Shown here one piece after another: positions 32,660 to 44,209 of a DNA stretch of 64,000 nt (positions are counted from its first letter, which is position 1; every line of letters starts with the position of its first letter). The notes under the pieces are model-generated. The model searched no databases. It was given only the letters and a program-made list of their open reading frames with translations, and had not been told where the DNA came from. The stretch is from Strigops habroptila (lineage: Eukaryota; Chordata; Aves; Psittaciformes; Psittacidae): the NCBI RefSeq assembly GCF_004027225.2, contig NC_044301.2, forward strand, positions 23,320,107-23,384,106, given 5' to 3'. The position numbers and the translations under genes were made by a program.

Positions 32660-34144
32660 GAGCTGCAGAATATGCAAAAATATTTCAGCCATCTTCCAGG
32701 TGAGCACATCATCACCTAGATGCTCCGATTCTGGGACAATGGGGCTGACAGACATGAACTAGAGGGAAAGGAAGCCAAGCAGATGGGATCACTTGCTAGG
32801 GAAGGGGGAATTGACAAAGCAATTGCGAAAGAGAAATGACGACTCAGCCTCTGGATGTGTCTCCTGTCCGCTGTGAAGGAAAGGTATCCCTATAACGAAG
32901 ATTTTATATGTCGCTCAGGAAAGTGAACCACAGTAGAGAAAGGCCTCGAGTACCTGAGGCAATTAGGCATTCTAGAGATGATCTAAGTTGGATGCCAAGA
33001 ATGCACCCGTAGATCCAGATGAAATCGAATGTACACGACCCATGTGTCAGAATTTTACACGGAGTGCGCCATCATCATATGGTCACTCATTGGCATCAAT
33101 GAGCTGGAGGGAAGCAGCAGCACCAACAGTGGATGAAGTGAGTCGTCAGCTCCAGGAGTTTGAAGACAATTTCACCCCTTCCATCATTTCAGTTGAGGAA
33201 AAACTCCTGACCCAGGAGTTCAAACAATTGAGAGATGATCTATCCAGCTTCCCACATGTACAGACCCACATATCAGCTATTAACAGCAAGCGCCCTGTAA
33301 CTCGAGAGAGAAGATAAAAGAGGTATACGCCATGGGGCACCCTATGGTTTTACCTGCGGGATCATGGAGAAGACATGAGAAAGTGGGATGGAAAACCTAC
33401 CTCACTTCTGGAAGAACAGGTACCTGAATTGAAAAGGAAAGCAGTGGTCATTGGTGATCCTCCCAAGAAAGTTCCTGCTCCAGTCTCTGGTGAGCAGTTT
33501 CCCAGATGGACTAGAAGAGCTGATTTTATTCCGACTCCTATGATAAGGAATTGTAATCCCTTTATACAAGACATAAGTGGACAATCTTGTGATTGCTATC
33601 AGAGGGGCCCTGCCTCCAGCCAGGTGGAGGAGAGGGACAATCGGGTTTACTGGACCATGTGGATTAGATGGCCTGGCACATCAGTCCCACAGAAGTATAA
33701 GGCTCTAGTAGATACCAGTGCACAGTGTACCCTGATGCCATCAAGGTATCAAGGGGTGGAACCCATTTATATTTCTGGAGTGAGAGGAGGATCCCAAGAG
33801 TTGACTGTACTGGAGGCTGAAATCAGCCTAACTGAGAAGGAGTGGCAAAAGCACCCCGGTGTGACTGGTCCAGAGGCTCCATGCATCCTTGGCATAGACT
33901 ATCTCAGGAGAGGGTACTTCAAAGACCCAAAAGGGTACTGATGGGCTTTTGGTATCGCTGCCTTGGAGACAGAGGAAATTCAGCAGCTATCTTGTCTGGT
34001 CTCTCAGAGGATCCTTCTGTGTTGGCTTGCTGAAGGTCGAAGACAAACAAGTGCCAATCGCAGCCACAACAGTGCACCGTCAGCAATATCGCAGCAACCG
34101 AGACTCCCTGATTTCCATCCATAACCATGGGAGATGGAAATCAG
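32660..34144 (+). mobile_element. ERV copy 3: plus-strand gag-protease fragment
   Basis: Starts inside the capsid part of gag ('ctgcagaatatgcaaaa', 32663) and ends in the first RT residues just before the LTR of copy 4. There is no LTR of its own. The gag half (32660-33340) has several stops and frame changes. From 33375 the frame is open through the gag end and the protease to 33941. Where other copies have the gag stop TAG, this copy has CAG (33600-33602), so gag and protease are fused. The protease active site reads Asp-Thr-Ser in place of Asp-Thr-Gly, exactly as in copy 4. The right end carries a 12-bp inverted repeat directly against the next LTR. Confidence 0.85.
34108..34144. repeat. 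12-bp perfect inverted repeat at an inversion junction
   Basis: CTGATTTCCATC (34108-34119) and its exact reverse complement GATGGAAATCAG (34133-34144) are separated by 13 bases. The left arm is normal RT-coding sequence; the right arm ends exactly where the opposite-strand LTR begins (34145). Confidence 0.85.
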
Positions 34145-34685
34145 TGTCGTGCTTTAAGCCCAGCTGGTAACTCAGAACCACGCAGCCGCTCTCTCACTCC
34201 CCCCCTTTTTCCCTCCCCCCTCCTCGCTCCTGGAGGGATGGGGAGGAGAGTCAAAAGAATGTAAATCCCACAAGGGAAGAGAATATAAAACTAAAAGAGG
34301 AAAAGGAAAACAATAAACATAAGTGATGGACAATACAATTGCTCACCACCCACCGAGTGATACCTAGCATGACCTGAGCAGCGATCTGGGCCTTCCGGGT
34401 AACTCCCCTCAGTTTATATACTGGGCATGATGTGGTGTGGTATGGAATACCCCTTTGGCTAGTTTGGGTCAGGTGTCCTGTCTCTGCTTCCTCCTGGCTT
34501 CCTGTGCCCCTCGTCACTAAAAGAGCATGAAAGACTGAAAAGTCCTTGATCAGAGTAAGCATTGCTTAGCAAGAACTAAAACATCAGTGTGTTATCAGCA
34601 CAAATCTCGGGCTAGAGTGGAAAACGCAGCACTGCACTAGCTACTAAGAAGGAGAAAATTAACTGTAACAGCTGAACCCAGGACA
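34145..34685 (-). repeat. 3' LTR of ERV copy 4
   Basis: 541 bp, from TGTCGTGC (34145) to CCAGGACA (34678-34685). It contains an extra segment (34270-34335, 'aatataaaactaaaagaggaaaaggaaaacaataaac') not found in the LTRs of copies 1, 2 and 5 but shared with the plus-strand LTR piece at 50015-50304, and so represents a second LTR type. Confidence 0.9.
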
Positions 34686-35177
34686 GTATATACCCTTTAT
34701 TCCATACCATTCACCTCATGCTCAGATCCCATTTTTTTTTCAAAATGCCATCGCTTTTTGTCTCATATATATATACACACATAATAAAAGAGATATCATT
34801 CCTTAGTCCATGGACCATCCCTATAAAGTTTGCTGAATTCATTCAGTCCATGATGTCAGGCTCCATCTCCCGTAACATTCCTTGAGAGCAGGAGAGACTG
34901 TGTGTAGTGTTCGACTGTTGCCTGCTGACGACACTGCTGAACTCATCTGGTTTCATCAAAGTGCATTCTTTGTTGGGGTGAGGATCAGAGGGAAGTTAGG
35001 GTCAGTCAATAGTGACCTGAGGACAGTTCTGCTGCTGCTGGCTTTCCCATGGCTTTATCCTCTGATGATGATCATGACAGCACATATCTTCTTTTCAAAG
35101 CCCAGAGTGGCAGAAATGGGCATTTAGCTCATGGGCTACAGAGGTGTTATATAGCAGGCAACAGCATACAATTGAGT

Positions 35178-37500
35178 TCATTGGTTGTTTTCCCCCAAAA
35201 TTAAATCCCCTTGAGGTACACATTGGACTTCCCCATCTTCCCGCATTACCCACCAAGTAAATCCAGGTCCCTGAGCAAAAGCAATCCCATGAGTGGGTTT
35301 GCCTTTACCTGAAGCAGGAATAACCCAGACTGTCTTCCCCAACAAATTCTTTATGTGCACCACAGGAACTTTATCCCCCTCTACAGTACGTAAAAGTTCT
35401 GATTGGGCTGGGCCAGCCCTGTTGGCAGATCCCCTAGTGTTGACCAACCAGGTGGCCTTTGGTAAATGTGTATCCCAGTGTTTGAAAGTCCCACCACCCA
35501 TTGCTCTCAGTGTAGTTTTTAACAGCCCATTGTACTGTTTGATTTTCCCAGAGGCTGGTGCATGACAGGGGATGTGATATACCCACTCAATGCCATGCTC
35601 TTTGGCCCAAGTGTCTATAAGGTTGTTCCGGAAATGAGTCCCATTGTCTGACTCAATTCTCTCTGGGGTGCCGTGTCGCCACAAGACTTGTTTCTCAAGG
35701 CCCAGGGTAGTGTTCCGGGCAGTGGCATGGGGCACAGCGTATGTTTCCAGCCAGCCGGTGGTTGCTTCCACCATGGTAAGCAACTAGTGCTTGCCCTGGG
35801 GGGTCGGTGGGAGTGTGATATAGTCAGTCTGCCAGGCCTCCCCATACTTGTACTTCAGCCATCGTCCTCCATACCAGAGAGGCTTTAACCGTTTGGCTTG
35901 CTTAACTGAAGCACATGTTTCACATTCGTGAATAACCTGGGCAATAGTGTCCATTGTTAAGTCCACCCCTCGATCACGAGCCCATCTATATGTTGCATCT
36001 CTGCCTTGATGGCCTGAGGTGTCATGGGCCCACTGGGCTAAAAATAATCCACCCTTATGTTGCCAATCTAAGTCCATCTGAGCCACTTCAATCTTAGCAG
36101 CTTTATCCACTTGCTGGTTGTTCTGGTGTTCCTCAGTGGCCCGACTCTTGGGTACATGAGCATCTACGTGATGCGCCTTCACCACCAGGTTCTGCACCCG
36201 GGCAGCGATATCTTGCCATAATGCATCAGCCATGATGGGTTTACCTCTGCATTGCCAGTTGCTCTGCTTCCATTGCTGCAACCACCCCCACAGGGCATTT
36301 GCCACCATCCATGAGGCAGTATAGACTGGTGGGGCCTCTTCCACGTGCATCACCTCCTCCTCTGGTGACATCCCAAAATCTTGCCCTCTAGCCAGTCCAT
36401 GTTGACTTCTAGAATTCCTGGACGACTGGGATTTCCTATTCGAGCTCATTGTGCAATTAGTGCAGCCCACTTACTCCATGTAGTATCGGTTGCATGATGT
36501 GTAGAGGAGACCCTGCCTTTGAACATCCAGCCCAGCATGGGCAACGGGGATGCCAGGAGAAGCTGTGCTTCAGTGCCAATCACTTCTGAAGCAGCTCAAA
36601 CCCCTTCATAGGCTGCCAGTGTCTCCTTTTCATTTGAAGTATAGCCGGCCTCGGATCCTCTGTATTCCCGATTCCAAAAGCCGAGGGGTCGACCTCGAGT
36701 CTCCCCTGGAGCTTTCTGCCAGAATCTCCAGGTAGGACCATTCTCTCCGGCTGCAGTGTAAAGCACTTTTTTCACATCTTGCCCGGCCCGGACTGGTCCA
36801 AGTGCTAGTGCAAGAACTCTCTCTCATTTAATTTGTTCATAGGCTTGTTGTTGCTCAGGGCCCCATTTGAAATCATTCTTCTTCCGGGTCACGTGATAGA
36901 TAGGGCTTACAATCAGACTGTAATTTGGGATGTGCATTCTCCAGAACCCCACAACACCTCAGAAAGCTTGTGTTTCTTTTGTATTAGTTGGTGGAGACAT
37001 TGTTGTTATCTTGTTGATCACATGTGTGGGGATCCATCTTGCCGTTTTATTCCCCAAAACAGAATCTCCTGTGCTGGTCACTTGACCTTGCTGTGTTTTA
37101 TGGCAAAACCAGCTTTCAGAAGGATATGGATTCTTTTCTTCCCTTTCTCAAAAACATCTTCCACTTTATCGCCCCACACAATAATGTTATCAGTGCAGTG
37201 CAGGTTTTCTGGGACTTGCCCCTGTTCCAGCGCAGTCTGGATCAGTCCATGGCAGATGGTAGGGCTGTTTCCATCCCTGGGGCAGTCAATTCCAAGCATA
37301 TTGGACGCCCCTCCAAGTAAAAGTGAAGTGTGGCCTGCACTCTGCTCCCAAAGGAATTGAGGAAAACACATTGGCAATATCAGTTGTGGCATCCCACTTC
37401 ATTGCCTTTGACTCCAGTTCACATTGATGTTCTAGCACATCCAGTATGGCAGCATTCAATGGTGGTGTGACTTCACCACAGAAGGGTCCTCTGAGAGACC
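35178..37500 (-). pseudogene. ERV copy 4 RT, RNase H and integrase
   Basis: Integrase covers about 35178-36060. The zinc-binding and core parts read through to a TAG at 35784-35786 inside the catalytic core; the rest (35178-35783) is open. The third catalytic position holds Lys (35538-35540) in place of Glu. RNase H follows (about 36060-36320), and the segment between RNase H and RT is deleted and frame-broken. RT (36800-37500) keeps recognisable 'FTWRGVQY.WN' and 'CHGLIQTALEQG' blocks but has lost the Asp-Asp of the YIDD box (Asp-Asn) and has several shifts. Not functional. Confidence 0.82.
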
Positions 37501-37860
37501 AGACAAGATGGACAGCTGCTGAATTTCCTCTGTCTCCAAGGCAGCGATACCAAAAGCCCATCAGTACCCTTTTGGGTCTTTGAAGTACCCTCTCCTGAGA
37601 TAGTCTATGCCAAGGATGCATGGAGCCTCTGGACCAGTCACACCGGGGTGCTTTTGCCACTCCTTCTCAGTTAGGCTGATTTCAGCCTCCAGTACAGTCA
37701 ACTCTTGGGATCCTCCTCTCACTCCAGAAATATAAATGGGTTCCACCCCTTGATACCTTGATGGCATCAGGGTACACTGTGCACTGGTATCTACTAGAGC
37801 CTTATACTTCTGTGGGACTGATGTGCCAGGCCATCTAATCCACATGGGTCTGTACATGTG
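37480..37860 (-). pseudogene. ERV copy 4 protease
   Basis: Open from about 37878 to a TGA near 37561 that replaces a Trp codon. The active site reads Asp-Thr-Ser. Its N-terminal side is fused by a deletion directly to the coiled segment of gag, so the gag end and the UAG junction are missing. This stretch is almost base-for-base the reverse complement of copy 3 (33656-34020). Confidence 0.85.
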
Positions 37861-39500
37861 GGAAGCTGGATAGATCATCTCTCAATTGTTTGAACTCCTG
37901 GGTCAGGAGTTTTTCCTCAGCTGAAATGATGGAAGAGGTGAGATTGTCTTCAAACTCCTGGAGCTGACGACTCACTTCATCCACTGTTGGTGCTGCTGCT
38001 TCCCTCCACCTCTGTCAGGTACTGGATGCCTCTTTCTATCATGGTCCACTTGGCTGAGAGACACATAACATCATCCTTGTAGGGAAACCTTTCCTTCACA
38101 GCTGCCAAGAGCTGCCTCCAAAGGCTGAGGGCTCACTTCTTTCGCAGTTGCTTTTCCCCCTTCCCTAGCAAGTGATCCCAGCTACTTGGCTTCCCTACCT
38201 TCTAATTCGTGACTGTTGGCCCCATTGTCCCAGCATCAGAGCAACCAGGTGATGATGTGCTCCTCTGGAAGATGGCTGAAATCTTTTCATATATTCCATA
38301 GCTCAGTCGAGGTCAGAGATCAAGAAGTTACCTCTTCCTCTGATTCCTGTAGTAATAACTCACGTTCAGATGTCACCCCCTCTAGTACGCACATTGGGTC
38401 TTCATCTTCCTTCACTGCATGAGTTGCTCTTCGTGGCTCTCCTTTGCTTTTCCCCTTGCTTATAGGGGCAACCGATATTGGCATGGATTGGTCCTTTGGT
38501 TTAGCTGCAGTGTCTATCACTGTGGTTGGAGTGGCTGCAGTGTCTGTTGTCAGGGTTGGTGTAGCTGCTGTGATTGGGGGTTGAGTAGCTGCATTGTCTG
38601 TTGCTTTGCCATCGGATCCAGAGACATCTTTTTCCTGCTCCTTACAGAGCAGGGCTCTGTAGGCATAGGCTAAGTCCCAGCACGTTGCAGCAAGTTGTCC
38701 CTCTCTGATATTGCCAGGATGACAGCACGCCTTGTTTAAGTGTTTTACTAGTTTTTCCAGATTTCGCACTTGTTCCGAGGTGAAGTTCCAAAGCACTGGA
38801 GGGGCCCACTGGCCTAGATACTTGCCCATACTATCCCACACACCCTGCCACTCATGACTGTCCAGCCTCAGGGAAAATCTCTTGGTGGTCCTCTTAGGTC
38901 ATCGTTTAACCTTAGACAAGACCCAAGCCCAACCCTGCTTAACTTTCAAGATCAGACAAAATAGGGCATTCTCAAGGTGGTATGGCAATGGCTAAAACAC
39001 ATGCTGTATTTGTGGCAACATGCTGATCCCCAGCAAGAGCAGCAGGCAGGTTTCAAGGGTATCCAAGGGATATCCAAAACCTTTAGAATTCTCAAATGCT
39101 GTTGTAAATAGCCTGGTGGGGGAGTGGAGGGTGTGAGGGAATGTCTCCTTCATAGTTTGACCCTCCAAGGAGAAAAAAAAAGATGTATAATTGCTAAAAA
39201 TTCCCATTACATGCCTCCCAAAGTATAGAGGTGATGACCACGCTGAGAACACATGCCAGAGCAGTTTCATGATCAATGAGTCTATTGTGTTACAAGTCAT
39301 TACCATAAAGTACAGCGAAACAAGAACCTTAGACCAAGCCCCAAAGCCAATAAACACTAAAACAGCAAGTACTGGCTGCAAGTGTGACATGCTGAAACTC
39401 TGAGACCAAGCGCAACAACTCTGAGAGCAAATAAATCAACATTGTGACAAGTGACTATTAATCCAAAACAATGAATGCTTATCACAAATATGATTAGACA
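37861..39500 (-). pseudogene. ERV copy 4 gag and leader
   Basis: Gag is broken into pieces. The hydrophobic N-terminal extension is open at 38992-39390 and aligns with the 2A/2B extensions (same 'GAW-KV-VSLYFMVMTCNTIDSLIMKL' type core). Then come the Trp-rich domain with a short Thr/Ala stretch and an acidic part (38320-38841), and the remains of the capsid with deletions (37900-38320). The leader (39391-39544) resembles 2A/2B and ends in a broken primer site ('atgccccac' in complement). Its value is as a third, more diverged witness that the hydrophobic extension is coding. Confidence 0.78.
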
Positions 39501-39544
39501 CACTCAGGTCAGATCTGTCATTATCTCAACCCTTCATGCCCCAC

Positions 39545-39627
39545 TGTTCTCAGACTAAAGTCAAAAACATAGCACTGCGCTAGCTACTAAGAAGGAGAAA
39601 AATAACTGTTACAGCTGAACCCAGGAC
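39545..39627 (-). repeat. Remnant 5' LTR (U3 start only) of copy 4
   Basis: 83 bp that match the U3 edge of the LTR, ending CCAGGACA at 39627. It is joined directly to the broken primer site, so R, U5 and most of U3 are deleted. Confidence 0.85.
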
Positions 39628-39880
39628 AGGCAGCTGTATGGAGTACCCTATGACAAGTTGCAGTAACTGCTGAAGGAGGTGAGTTGAGTCAGTTTGCAGA
39701 GGTGAAAGCCATCCAGCTGTCCTTAGACATTGCTGAATGAGAAAAATGGCCAGTACTTTATACTAACTCATGGATGGTGCCAAATGCCTGTGCAGGTGGT
39801 TGCAGCAATGGAAGCAGAGTAACTGGCAATGCAGAGGTAGACCCATCTGGGCTGCTGCATTGTGGCAAGAGAGATGGGAG
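39628..39880 (+). pseudogene. Plus-strand ERV RNase H fragment
   Basis: Directly after the copy 4 LTR edge lies about 250 bp homologous, in the opposite orientation, to the RNase H part of pol ('tttgcagaggtgaaagcc', 'gaaaaatggccagtacttta', 'tggttgcagcaatggaagcagag'). It has several stops and no other ERV part next to it. Third case of opposite-strand ERV pieces abutting at an LTR edge or junction. Confidence 0.75.
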
Positions 39881-42800
39881 ATGTGAGGGATGAGGAGCAA
39901 AGTGCTGCTGCAGAGCTGCCAACTGGGAGCACCCAGGTGGTCACTTGGCCAAACACCCCACGTGCCACCGGCCAGCCCCAGTCCTGGTGCACTGAGCCTC
40001 TTTTCATGGGAAGCATTTCATGTTCCAGCACCTTGCACACACAAAGCCTATTTTCTAGGCCATTGCTACCTCGCTGTTATTTTACACGTCCTTCCCCAAA
40101 ACTCGAAAGTCTCTTTTTTAGCACATATTTATTAAAACCTTCTCGCACTATTCAAAAGAATATTTGAATGGCCACTCGAAACCCTGCTGCCTAATGACTG
40201 CCAACTTGCTGAAGAAAGGAGGCAAGGGAGGCTTTGCTTGGGGGGTGGGGGGTGGGGGGGCAGAGAGAAAATAAAGAAAGAAAGAGAAATCAACCTGGCT
40301 TTAAAGGGTGCATTTCCATAATTGTCCTGTAACTTTGGCAAAATAAATCTGAAGGGCTGAGAAAAGCACAGTCTCTCAGATGAGTGCACTACAAAAGCCC
40401 CAGAGATCCCCAGTCCCACTTGTTACTATTCTAATTCAGTGAGAGAATTCAGCCCCTAACCTCGGTAACAAAAGCCATGAAATCACCATCCTCCCATTCC
40501 GATAGCCCATTCCCAAATAAGACCTTATCCAGCCTTTGTCTCTGTCCTGCCCACGGACACTCAGTACAAGTTAGGATAGCGTTAGGGGGAAGAACAACCA
40601 GTAGAGGTTTTCCAGACTGACAATTTAAACCCTTGGTCTCAGGTTCTCAGTTGCAAACGTGTGCTCCTACATAGCAGGGGGAGATGGGGTCTGCTTCTGG
40701 CTTATTTTATTATCACAACAAGCTCTTTTTGTAGTATATATGTAGTTGAACTTACATACAATCCATTTGTCTAAACTTCCCAACTGAAACATGCACATGA
40801 GAGTTATGTAGTCATTTTCCTTTGGAAAGGTGAAAATAGCCTCCACAACTGCTTCTAGGATTCAATGTTTGTCCTTAGTAGTATATGATCTTTAAAAAAA
40901 AAAACAAAAACCAAACCAAACCAAACCAAACAAAAAACAATAATAGTAATTATAAATAAAATTTAAGAAGAAAGTGTCTAAAGGGGCTTTGCTGGTGTGG
41001 CTGCAGTCCCAACTTTGTAATTCCTTGGTGAAAAAATGGTTGCTGAATGTGAGTAGTAGGTCTTTTACAGCAAAGGCCCAATCTCCCATCATTTGGCCCC
41101 TCTCTGACTTTTTTATTCTCTCAGTAAGACAAGCTTTTGTGGCGATGTTCAGTATGGACAATCAGGACAGCCTTATAAAGGGATTGAGAAGGGCACACAA
41201 AGGGCTGTGGCAGCATCAAAGCGAGCCTGGCAGCACAATAGAGATGACATTTTTAAATCCCAGGGGTGGGGCGGGCAGGGACTGAATACTATGTCCATAA
41301 CAGTGTCAGTAAACAATGAGCAAAGTGGGAAAGGGGTGAAAACACAAGTCAAAACTTTTTATTGAAGCTCCCTACACATTCATTGGTCATTTTCAGCCCT
41401 GCATTTGAAAGCTCTTCCATTTACTTACTCTCTGGATTCCGCTATTTAACTAACTGACTAATGATAGCTCCATTTTGATATCCGAAGAAAAGACTGGGAA
41501 TTCTTCCTGAAGTGAATATATTAATTCATGAGATTTAATTGCATTTTATTGGCAGTAAAGAAAATATTAGCTGCATGGTGCCATTCTTAAAGGGACACTG
41601 CCATCTTTAACACCACATTTAAGAACCATGTTTAAGAAGCACCAGCCTTACCTGCAGTAATAGTGCTGCCTCTGATTCTTGGAAGCAATGTTTTTCTTTT
41701 AGTTGCCAGTTTTCTGCATTTAGTTTATTTATTTATTTTAATTTTTTGCATAACAAAAACAGTCTGGAGTGTTGTGTTTAGCTGGTTTCTCCTTCAATTT
41801 CTTGTGCCCAAGCTCTCAGTGTGGTTCAGTACCACCACGGAAAGTTTAAAACCAGAGTATTTAACCCTGGTCGTTTAGCCAATTCAGGTAATTTCAGCAG
41901 CTACACCAGATGACAGCAGGCCAAGAACAAGCACTTAAACTTGCTTTTCCTGGCTTTTTTTTTTTTCCCCTGGAATTACATGGAAACCTTTCTGTTAGTA
42001 TCAGGCTATGATTTAGTATGCCAGAGGTAATCTGTCTATCATCTAGCACAAATTTCTGGTATCATCTTCTATAGGAATCACTTGCAGAAGTCTTCATCTG
42101 AGAGCACTGGCACTAGCGCCGCTGTTCAATAGCCATCTCAAGTGTCCTTTTTCATTAAATTATTTTGGAATGGGGCTGGTCTAATCTCCTAGTGAAGCTC
42201 TATCTCTCTTGGAAGTTAGACTGCAATAGAGAAAATCAATGTTTTACTCTTTGTATCTAATTTCACATTACAACTATGTTTTTAGGCACTTAAATTTTAC
42301 TGCTAACGTATCTTGAGTATTGCATAGTCTAGTGTGAATTATACTAATGATCACTGAGAAATTCAATAGAGAGATTCATATATTTGAGAGAGACAAAGAT
42401 TTTATTTTCACTGTTTTGCTCGAAAATAAGTATATTAATGTATTGAAACATTGGTTTTATGCATACCCAGTAAGTAATTTTATTCCAGCCTAGCTAGCTG
42501 GCCTACTGACATGCATTTTCACCACTGCTAAAAATAATGAGGAATCCAAGTGACACACATTTATGGCTAGGAGTGACATCAGATCCCTTGACCTAATTGA
42601 GCATGCTTACACACCTTAGAGTGTTTTGCATAACCAACTTAGCAGGAACATTTCCAAACAGATTGATTGACATATTTTATTTCTAACTTAAGCTTAATCA
42701 TGACCAAGAATGATACATTTATACCTTTCAGACTTTAGGAACTGACACAGGAGACAACCAAGCTGCAGACTCCAGTGTAAGCAATCATGTAAAGGAAAAA

Positions 42801-43228
42801 AAAAATATTAATATAGCTTATTAGCGTACTTAGCTGCTGCAGTTAATGCAATAAAATGGATTAATTAGCTGGTAGGGAAGTTACTTTATTTTAGAAGATA
42901 AATGTCAAACTAGAATTTTTTGCAGGAAAGGTTGTGTCCTAAATCACTCCTCTCCTCCACTAAACATTCATCTGAAGTCATGTACAGAGTGTAGAGAAGG
43001 TACCATAAGGTGTGGTTTGATTTTTTTATAAACCAGATGGACAAGAGCTCATCTCCCGGCACTGACTCTCAAACCAAGAGAGTTCCCAGCTCTTAAGGCA
43101 TAAAGTACCTTCAAATAAATACCATCATTTTCCACACGCCATGCCTTAAACAGGAACAAAGACTAATAGAATAGACTGTAATAAAAGTGCTATTTCCAGC
43201 ATGTGTGTATGTGGTTGCCCTACAGTGA
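39881..43228. other. Non-coding DNA
   Basis: No gene seen. A G-rich run at 40240-40260 (three long G blocks) and an A/C-rich simple run at 40891-40940 are present. Parts of 41440-42900 look like regulatory DNA (listed separately). Confidence 0.6.
41440..42900. promoter_or_regulatory. Candidate conserved regulatory stretch
   Basis: Repeat-free, moderately AT-rich DNA with many TAAT/ATTA and TTGCATAAC/TGACAT-type motifs, for example 'actaactgactaatgatagc' (about 41451) and 'ggattaattagctgg' (about 42858). It is in the gene-poor side of IRX3 where long-range enhancers are known in other vertebrates. No conservation data, so a candidate only. Confidence 0.2.
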
Positions 43229-43779
43229 TGTCGTGGTTTGAGCCCAGCCGGTAACTTGGAACCACGCAGATGCTCGCTCACTCCCCTCCTTCTTCCTTCC
43301 CCCGCTCCCGGAGGGATGGGGAGGAGAATTGGAAGAATGTAACTCCCACGGGTTGAGATAAGAGCAGTCCTGCAACTAAGGTATAATACAAAACCACTAC
43401 TGCTACCACCAATGACAATAATGATAAGGGAAATAATAAGGGGAAAGGATGCAATTGCTCACCACCTGCTGACCGAGCAGTGATCTGGCCCTTCCGGGTA
43501 ACTCCCCCTGGTTTATATACTGGGCATGACGTGCCCTGGTATGGAATACCCCTTTGGCTAGTTTGGGTCAGGTGTCCTGTCTCTGCTTCCTCCCGGCTTT
43601 CCCTCCTCCCTGGCAAAGCATGAGACTGAGAAAGTCCTTGGTTGGAGTAAACATTACTTAGCAACAACTAAAAACATCAGTGTTATCAGCGTTGTTCCCA
43701 GGCTGAAAGTTAAAAAAACACAGCAGTGCACCAGCTACTAAGAAGGAGAAAAATGACTGCTATAGCTGAACCCAGGACA
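43229..43779 (-). repeat. 3' LTR of ERV copy 5
   Basis: 551 bp, TGTCGTGG (43229) to CCAGGACA (43772-43779), of the same type as the copy 1 and copy 2 LTRs. The TATA region is kept ('tttatata' complement near 43512). Confidence 0.92.
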
Positions 43780-44209
43780 GTATCCACCCCTTATTAGATA
43801 CCATTCATGTCATGCTCAGATCCCAAATCTCTCAACACACCATCGCCCCTGTCCCATATATACACATATATATACACCCACACCCACACACAAAGAGAAA
43901 GATATCATTCCCTAGTCCATGGACCAATCTCTATAAAATTGCTGAATTCATCCAGTCCATGATGTCAGGCTCCATCTCTTGTAATAGTCTTTCAGGGCAG
44001 GAGAGACTGTGTGTAGTGTTGGGTTGTTGCCTGCTGATGACACTGCCAAACTCGTCTGGTCACTGCTGAGCTTCTCTGGTATCCGCAAAATTCATTCTTT
44101 GTTGAGGTGATGATCGGAGGGAAGTCAGGGTCAGTTGCTGGCAACCTGAAGATATCTAGCTGGTGGGCTATAAAAGTGTTATAGAGCAGGCAACAGCATA
44201 CAATTGAGT

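Larger units (their letters stand above)
34145..39627 (-). mobile_element. ERV copy 4, nearly complete minus-strand provirus
   Basis: On the minus strand: a remnant 5' LTR (39545-39627), leader with a broken primer site, gag, protease, RT, RNase H, integrase, a non-coding segment with a microsatellite (34764-34790) and a full 3' LTR (34145-34685). No env. Internal deletions in gag, RT and the 5' LTR and many frame breaks show that it is older or more damaged than 2A/2B. It carries the same rare protease change as copy 3 and the same integrase stop as copy 5. Confidence 0.88.
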
